Part shown: piece after piece, positions 5,881 through 9,273 of the stretch
Layout of the letters: every line of letters begins with the position of its first letter
Numbering within the stretch: position 1 is the first letter of the stretch
Origin: Desulfobacteraceae bacterium
GTDB taxonomy: Bacteria > Desulfobacterota > Desulfobacteria > Desulfobacterales > Desulfosalsimonadaceae
Direction of reading: 5' to 3'
DNA: 9,273 nucleotides
NCBI GenBank assembly: GCA_007131845.1
Contig: SLPT01000051.1
Coordinates: forward strand, 1-9,273
Translations under genes and position numbers: made by a program
Notes under the pieces: model-generated
Databases searched by the model: none
What the model saw: the letters and a program-made list of their open reading frames with translations, nothing else
Told to the model about the DNA's origin: nothing

Positions 5881-7008
5881 CTATTTTGCGGCTTTCCGTC
5901 CACCGACCTTGAAAATCCGCTTGATCTTGGATGTGAATTTCTCAGATTCGAGATGGGCAAATTCTCTCAGGAGTTCCTCCTGTCGCTTGCTCAAATGCTT
6001 CGGTGTCTTGAGAATCAACTGGACGATCTGGTCGCCGGGAAGGCCGTTGCGGAGCGAAAGAACCCCCTTGTCCGGGATTTGGATGGTGTCGCCGTGCTGG
6101 GCGCCCGGTTCGATGGTGATGGTCTCCTCGCCCGTGAGCGTGGGTACGGTCACTTCATCACCCAGAGCCGCCTGCACGAAGGAAAGCTCGATTTTGCAGA
6201 AGATGTCGTTGTCCCGCCGTTCGAAAAACTCGTGGGGCCGGACATGCAGAAACACATACAGGTCGCCGGACGGCCCTCCGCCGCCTCCCGGTTCTCCCTC
6301 TCCGGACAGACGCAGCTTCTGACCATTATCCACGCCGGCCGGAATTTTGATCTCCACTTTTTTCCGGGCCGCAACCTGCTGGCGGCCGCGACAGTCGGGA
6401 CAGACATCGCGGATAACCCGGCCTGCGCCGCCGCAACGGGGGCATGCGCTTTTCACCGAAAAAAATCCCTGCGTCCGCACGAACTGCCCCGATCCCCCGC
6501 ACTGTCCGCACGTTTCGGGCTCCGTGCCGGGCTTGGCCCCGCTTCCGTCGCACGTTTCGCAAGAGACCATTTTTTCGATCTCGATTTCGGTTTCCTTGCC
6601 GAATGCCGCATCCATGAAATCGATGGTCATGTCGTAGCGCAGATCCGCGCCCCGCCGGGCCCGGCCCCGTCCTCCGCGACCGGATGTCCGGAAACCGAAA
6701 AAATCCTCGAATATATCCCCGAAACTGGAAAAAATATCGTCAAAATCCTGAAAACCGCCCGATCGTCCATTTTGCATGCCATCTAAGCCGCGGTGGCCGT
6801 ACTGGTCATAGACCTGGCGCTTTTCGGGATTGGACAGAACCTCGTAAGCCTCGGCCGCCTCCTTGAATTTCTCTTCGGCTTCCTTGTCCCCCGGGTTCCG
6901 ATCCGGGTGATATTTCAAGGCGGTTTTTCGGTATTTCGCTTTCAACTGGGCAGCGTCCGCGCCGCGGTCAACACCCAGTACCTCATAGTAGCATCTCTTC
7001 CCAGTCAT
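5881..7008 (-). CDS. dnaJ: Chaperone DnaJ (type I Hsp40)
   Basis: This 375-residue co-chaperone delivers unfolded proteins to DnaK and stimulates its ATPase. All type I domains are present. The J domain is at 1-72 with HPD at 34-36. A Gly/Phe-rich region runs about 75-120. The zinc domain has four CxxC pairs, C150/C153, C167/C170, C189/C192 and C203/C206. The fourth repeat reads CPDCRGRQ and lacks the final Gly of CxxCxGxG. The C-terminal substrate-binding domains follow at about 215-345, and the protein ends in a basic tail ([15 protein letters not shown]). The ATG at 7008 was chosen because it begins the J domain and has AGG six bases upstream. An in-frame upstream extension is not conserved-looking. 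dnaK and grpE are not in the window, so this is a detached dnaJ. No HrcA (CIRCE) or sigma32-like site is evident in the 175 bp upstream. Confidence 0.96.
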   Translation of the reverse strand: MTGKRCYYEVLGVDRGADAAQLKAKYRKTALKYHPDRNPGDKEAEEKFKEAAEAYEVLSNPEKRQVYDQYGHRGLDGMQNGRSGGFQDFDDIFSSFGDIFEDFFGFRTSGRGGRGRARRGADLRYDMTIDFMDAAFGKETEIEIEKMVSCETCDGSGAKPGTEPETCGQCGGSGQFVRTQGFFSVKSACPRCGGAGRVIRDVCPDCRGRQQVAARKKVEIKIPAGVDNGQKLRLSGEGEPGGGGGPSGDLYVFLHVRPHEFFERRDNDIFCKIELSFVQAALGDEVTVPTLTGEETITIEPGAQHGDTIQIPDKGVLSLRNGLPGDQIVQLILKTPKHLSKRQEELLREFAHLESEKFTSKIKRIFKVGGRKAAK

Positions 7009-7093
7009 AGTCGCCTGTTGCCAATTCCGTTTACAATCGTTGCGGTTGCGTGGATCTCCGCCCGCCGGATCCAAACATAAAAAACCAAACCAT

Positions 7094-7126
7094 TTTGAAA
7101 GCAGGCCGTATTATGCTATGGAGATA
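7094..7126 (+). promoter_or_regulatory. Weak candidate promoter upstream of the ubiE-type gene
   Basis: TTGAAA (about 7095-7100) matches the -35 consensus well, and a T/A-rich stretch TTATGCTATGG follows at about 7110-7120. The spacing and -10 match are imperfect, so this is tentative. It would leave a leader of roughly 60 bases before ATG 7184. I see no clear promoter for the divergent dnaJ in the same 175-bp gap. Confidence 0.2.
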
Positions 7127-7183
7127 CCCACCGGGCAAGAGGAATATCATCAAGATACCATAATGCATATACGAAGATTGTCA

Positions 7184-7888
7184 ATGACCAAAATACAGCC
7201 CCCTTCCATCCGTAGGATGTTCGACAGCATCGCACCGAAATACGACTTTCTGAACCGTCTGCTGAGTCTTCGCAGGGATGTGTATTGGCGGCGGGAAATG
7301 GTCCGTGCTTTAGGTTTGCCCGATTACGCCGTAGTGCTCGACGTAGCCTGCGGCACCGGTGATGTCATGCTGGAAGTTCTGCGGGAAAAACCAGGAAGCA
7401 CGGCCTACGGCATCGATTTTTCCCAAAACATGCTCGATATCGCCCGGATCAAGATCCGGGAGGCCCAGGGTGCGCGCCGCTTCGCCCTGTTTGCGGCCGA
7501 TGCCCTCGATCCGCCCTTTGCGCCCGAAACCATGGACGCCGTGACCATCGCTTTTGGCATCCGGAATATCCATGACCGGAAACGGGCGCTGGAAAATTTC
7601 AGGGAAATGCTCAAGCCCGGAGGCGTGGCCGCTGTGCTGGAACTCAATACCCCGCATGAAGGCCTTCTTCGGTCGCTCTATCTTCTGTATTTCAAGAAGA
7701 TTCTGCCCGGAATCGGCGGTTTTTTTTCGAAAAACACGGACGCATACCAGTACCTGCCCGACTCGGTGCTCAATTTCCCACCGCCCGCCGGATTTGCGCG
7801 CCTTATGAGGGAAGCCGGCTTTGCCGATATTGCCTGGAAATCGCTCAGCGCCGGAATTGCGACGCTCTATATCGGAAGGAAACCATAA
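7184..7888 (+). CDS. ubiE: UbiE/MenG (COQ5) quinone-pathway C-methyltransferase
   Basis: This 234-residue SAM-dependent methyltransferase adds the ring methyl group in the last step of menaquinone synthesis and, in some bacteria, in ubiquinone synthesis. It has the SAM motif I VLDVACGTGD at 51-60. Two family signatures follow: AFGIRNIHDRKRAL (123-136) and AYQYLPDSVLNFP (187-199). The N-terminal MFDSIAPKYDFLNRLLSLRRD (12-32) is also typical. An anaerobe of the suggested type would use it for menaquinone (MenG role), but the sequence does not decide this. The frame stays open upstream to 7040, with other ATGs at 7118 and 7163. ATG 7184 is preferred because homology-like sequence begins there. 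Its GAAG site seven bases upstream is weak. Confidence 0.92.
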   Translation: MTKIQPPSIRRMFDSIAPKYDFLNRLLSLRRDVYWRREMVRALGLPDYAVVLDVACGTGDVMLEVLREKPGSTAYGIDFSQNMLDIARIKIREAQGARRFALFAADALDPPFAPETMDAVTIAFGIRNIHDRKRALENFREMLKPGGVAAVLELNTPHEGLLRSLYLLYFKKILPGIGGFFSKNTDAYQYLPDSVLNFPPPAGFARLMREAGFADIAWKSLSAGIATLYIGRKP

Positions 7889-7903
7889 CCCCTGGAGGAG
7901 CAT

Positions 7904-8656
7904 ATGAAACGGCTGATACTATGCGCATCGGCCATAATAGTCCTGTTTCTGTTCTGCCTGCCGGTCTTTGCGGATACCGGACCGGAAACAGTCGATAATG
8001 CAAAATCTCCATGGTTCGGGGATGTGGAGGCAGGCTACCAGATGACCACCGGCAACACGGAAACCCGCTCGCTCAACGGGCAGATGTCCATCGGATACGA
8101 TTCCGGCGACTGGCACCATGAGGCGGGCTTCCGGACCGTCTACAGCCACGAGAAGGAGGACGGGACAACAACACAGCGGTTTCTGGCCACAGGAAAAACA
8201 AAGTACGGGTTCAATGAAAACGACTCCCTTTACGGCCTGTCCATCTACGAAAACGACCGATTTTCGGCCTACGACTACCGAGTCACCCTCAGTACGGGAT
8301 ACCACCGCCAGATCCTTTTCACGGACCGGTTGGAGTGGTCCGCTGAAATCGGCCCCGGCTACCGCTACAGCAACTATCGTGAAGACGGGATCTCAAGCGA
8401 TGACGAGGCGATCGCCCATGTTGGAACCGTTTTCCTCTACCGGTTCACGCAAAGAACCTCCTTCAGAGAGGAAATCAGCGTGGATGCCGGAGACGAAAAT
8501 ACGGCCATCCGGTCCGTCAGCTCCCTTCGGATTTCGCTCAGCGAGCAGCTTTCGCTCCGGTTGACCCATATCATCCGGCACGTAACGGGCGTGCCGGACG
8601 ACACGAAGAAAACAGACACGGAGACCTTCTTCTCCCTGGGTTATGTATTTCCGTGA
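7904..8656 (+). CDS. DUF481-type (YdiY-like) outer-membrane beta-barrel protein
   Basis: This 250-residue protein has a signal peptide at 1-23 (hydrophobic core 5-20, cleavage likely after VFA). The mature part is made of alternating polar and aromatic residues in short strands typical of an outer-membrane barrel, and it ends in SLGYVFP. The opening after the signal, WFGDVEAGYQMTTGNTETRSLNG (37-59 region), contains the TGNTETRSLNG pattern seen in the DUF481 family, named after salt-induced outer-membrane proteins. The exact function of that family is poorly known. The ATG follows a strong GGAGG (7894-7898) and lies 15 bp after the ubiE stop, so it is likely co-transcribed, though a link with quinone synthesis is not evident. 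Confidence 0.85.
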   Translation: MKRLILCASAIIVLFLFCLPVFADTGPETVDNAKSPWFGDVEAGYQMTTGNTETRSLNGQMSIGYDSGDWHHEAGFRTVYSHEKEDGTTTQRFLATGKTKYGFNENDSLYGLSIYENDRFSAYDYRVTLSTGYHRQILFTDRLEWSAEIGPGYRYSNYREDGISSDDEAIAHVGTVFLYRFTQRTSFREEISVDAGDENTAIRSVSSLRISLSEQLSLRLTHIIRHVTGVPDDTKKTDTETFFSLGYVFP

Positions 8657-8711
8657 CCTGCCGGGCGCACCCGATTTTCAGGACATCGCTTTATTCATAA
8701 ATGAACACAGG

Positions 8712-8741
8712 CTGAGCGATTTTCAAGTTTGAATCGCTCAG
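8712..8741. terminator. Stem-loop between convergent genes, possible bidirectional terminator without T tract
   Basis: CTGAGCGATT (8712-8721) is the exact reverse complement of AATCGCTCAG (8732-8741), with a 10-base loop. It lies 55 bp after the DUF481 gene stop and 11 bp after the stop of the convergent small Cys-rich gene. No T run follows on either strand, so it does not meet the usual intrinsic terminator form. It may instead protect the 3' ends of transcripts. Confidence 0.55.
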
Positions 8742-8752
8742 TTCCGGGTAAA

Positions 8753-9022
8753 TTATCGCGGGCACGTATACCCGTAAAAATGGTGGAAGCAGTACCCCGC
8801 CGGATCCGACCAGGCGGCCTCCGTATCGGCCATGCACTGCCCGATCATCTGCCTTGAGCGCTCCTCGTAATCGGGGCGTTTTTCCTCTTCCCTCTTGCAT
8901 GCCATGCAAATTGGCACATGGTCATAGACGGACAGTATCCGTTTGTCGTCCGCCTTCAGGTTCTCGTTACAGCGGGGGCATGACACCGCACAATCCAAAG
9001 CCTCTTTCCACTTGTCTGCCAT
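8753..9022 (-). CDS. Small Cys-rich zinc-ribbon-like protein of unknown function
   Basis: This 89-residue protein has eight cysteines and several histidines. C15-PR-C18 and C39-MA-C42 form two CxxC knuckles 20 residues apart, as in a zinc ribbon. A second cluster, C63, C78, H80, H81 and C87 (ending YCFHHFYGYTCPR), may bind another metal. Between them lies the acidic/basic stretch KREEEKRPDYEERSRQ. There is no signal peptide or membrane segment, so it is presumably cytoplasmic. The ATG at 9022 was chosen over the ATG at 9106 because AGGA lies nine bases upstream and the Cys-rich part follows directly. It stands alone, convergent with the DUF481 gene. I do not recognise a named family. Regulation of gene expression or metal handling are only guesses. 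Confidence 0.75.
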   Translation of the reverse strand: MADKWKEALDCAVSCPRCNENLKADDKRILSVYDHVPICMACKREEEKRPDYEERSRQMIGQCMADTEAAWSDPAGYCFHHFYGYTCPR

Positions 9023-9042
9023 TTTCCGGTTTCCTTTCCCGA

Positions 9043-9088
9043 CGGTTATCAAAAATTGCTCTGCCGTTTTGCCTGGAAAAGATAACCG
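9043..9088. promoter_or_regulatory. Inverted repeat upstream of the small Cys-rich gene, possible operator
   Basis: CGGTTATC (9043-9050) and GATAACCG (9081-9088) are perfect 8-bp inverted copies 30 bases apart. On the minus strand, the right copy overlaps a weak promoter: TTGAAG (9106-9101), 16 bases, then TATCTT (9084-9079). The left copy lies just before the ribosome-binding site of the gene starting at 9022. A dimeric regulator binding both copies could loop or block this region. The evidence is only the sequence symmetry. Confidence 0.35.
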
Positions 9089-9140
9089 CCAAATCACAGG
9101 CTTCAAACCCCTCTGTTTGTTTTTTCCGGATCATTGTCCT

Positions 9141-9265
9141 TGAAGGCTTCGTAAAAGTCCAATATCTGCGTTACGCGCGATTTCTCAGAATTTCACGTAC
9201 GACAAGTACGCTGCATTCTTCGAAATCGCGCAAGCCTTGATCTTGAACTTTTTACAAAGCCGTCA
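9141..9265. repeat. 125-bp long imperfect palindrome, MITE-like or dispersed intergenic repeat
   Basis: The ends TGAAGGCTTCGTAAAAGTCCAA (22 bases from 9141, shown here in two parts as TGAAGGCTTCG and TAAAAGTCCAA) and the right end 9243-9265 are near-perfect inverted copies, differing at three bases and one extra A. Further inward, GCGCGATTTC (9175-9184) pairs exactly with GAAATCGCGC (9222-9231), AGAAT (9187-9191) pairs with ATTCT (9215-9219), and the centre CGTAC (9196-9200) pairs with GTACG (9206-9210) around a 5-base loop. The whole element could fold into one long hairpin. It carries no coding frame of note. Direct target-site duplications are not clear at its edges. Its form fits a non-autonomous mobile or dispersed repeat. 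Confidence 0.75.
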
Positions 9266-9273
9266 GATCGAGA

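Noticed and set aside
5953..6786. Plus-strand open frame of 277 codons opposite dnaJ
   Set aside because: dnaJ on the minus strand has all expected domains. The antisense product has no motif.
1..9273. CRISPR arrays, tRNA or rRNA genes, transposase or phage genes
   Set aside because: No regularly spaced repeats, cloverleaf-like sequence or mobile-element protein was found on either strand. The only repeat-like mobile candidate is the palindrome at the right end.

Overview
This window looks like an ordinary chromosomal stretch from a moderately GC-rich Gram-negative bacterium, most likely a Desulfobacterota (former Deltaproteobacteria) relative. That assignment is inferred from the gene order ftsE-ftsX-envC-ctpA, the divergent pyrE, the UbiE/MenG methyltransferase, the outer-membrane protein and the protein styles. 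No single marker proves it. Nearly all genes are recognisable housekeeping genes, and I found no defence system, CRISPR array, integrase, tRNA or rRNA.

Left half (about 1-4543, all minus strand, transcribed right to left): a compact cell-envelope and division operon. It runs ftsE (ATPase), ftsX (membrane subunit), an EnvC-like amidase activator with an added N-terminal SH3b domain and a LytM domain lacking its metal ligands, then a CtpA/Prc-type S41 protease. ftsE and ftsX overlap by 4 bp, ftsX and envC overlap by 37 bp, and envC and ctpA are 18 bp apart. A strong hairpin terminator (80-124) follows ctpA. Beyond it, at the window edge, a minus-strand gene with a Lys/Thr/Gly-rich start begins and runs out of the window. 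The layout suggests one unit in which ATP-driven FtsEX controls septal peptidoglycan splitting through EnvC, with a periplasmic protease co-expressed.

Middle (4544-5488): a divergent intergenic region holds a perfect 10-bp inverted repeat with a nested hairpin and overlapping promoter-like sequences. It is followed by plus-strand pyrE (orotate phosphoribosyltransferase). A three-copy 7-bp tandem repeat begins on the pyrE stop codon.

Right-centre (5489-8656): minus-strand dnaJ followed 17 bp later by queD (6-carboxytetrahydropterin/6-pyruvoyl-tetrahydropterin synthase family). Divergent from dnaJ is a plus-strand pair, a ubiE/menG C-methyltransferase and, 15 bp later, a DUF481-type outer-membrane beta-barrel.

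Right end (8657-9273): a stem-loop between convergent genes, a small Cys-rich zinc-ribbon-like protein of unknown function on the minus strand with an inverted repeat just upstream of its start, and a 125-bp long-palindrome element that looks like a dispersed, MITE-like repeat. The best candidates for something not fully described are this palindrome, the small Cys-rich protein, the SH3b-EnvC fusion and the ftsE/pyrE intergenic hairpin. None of them amounts to clear evidence of a new system.
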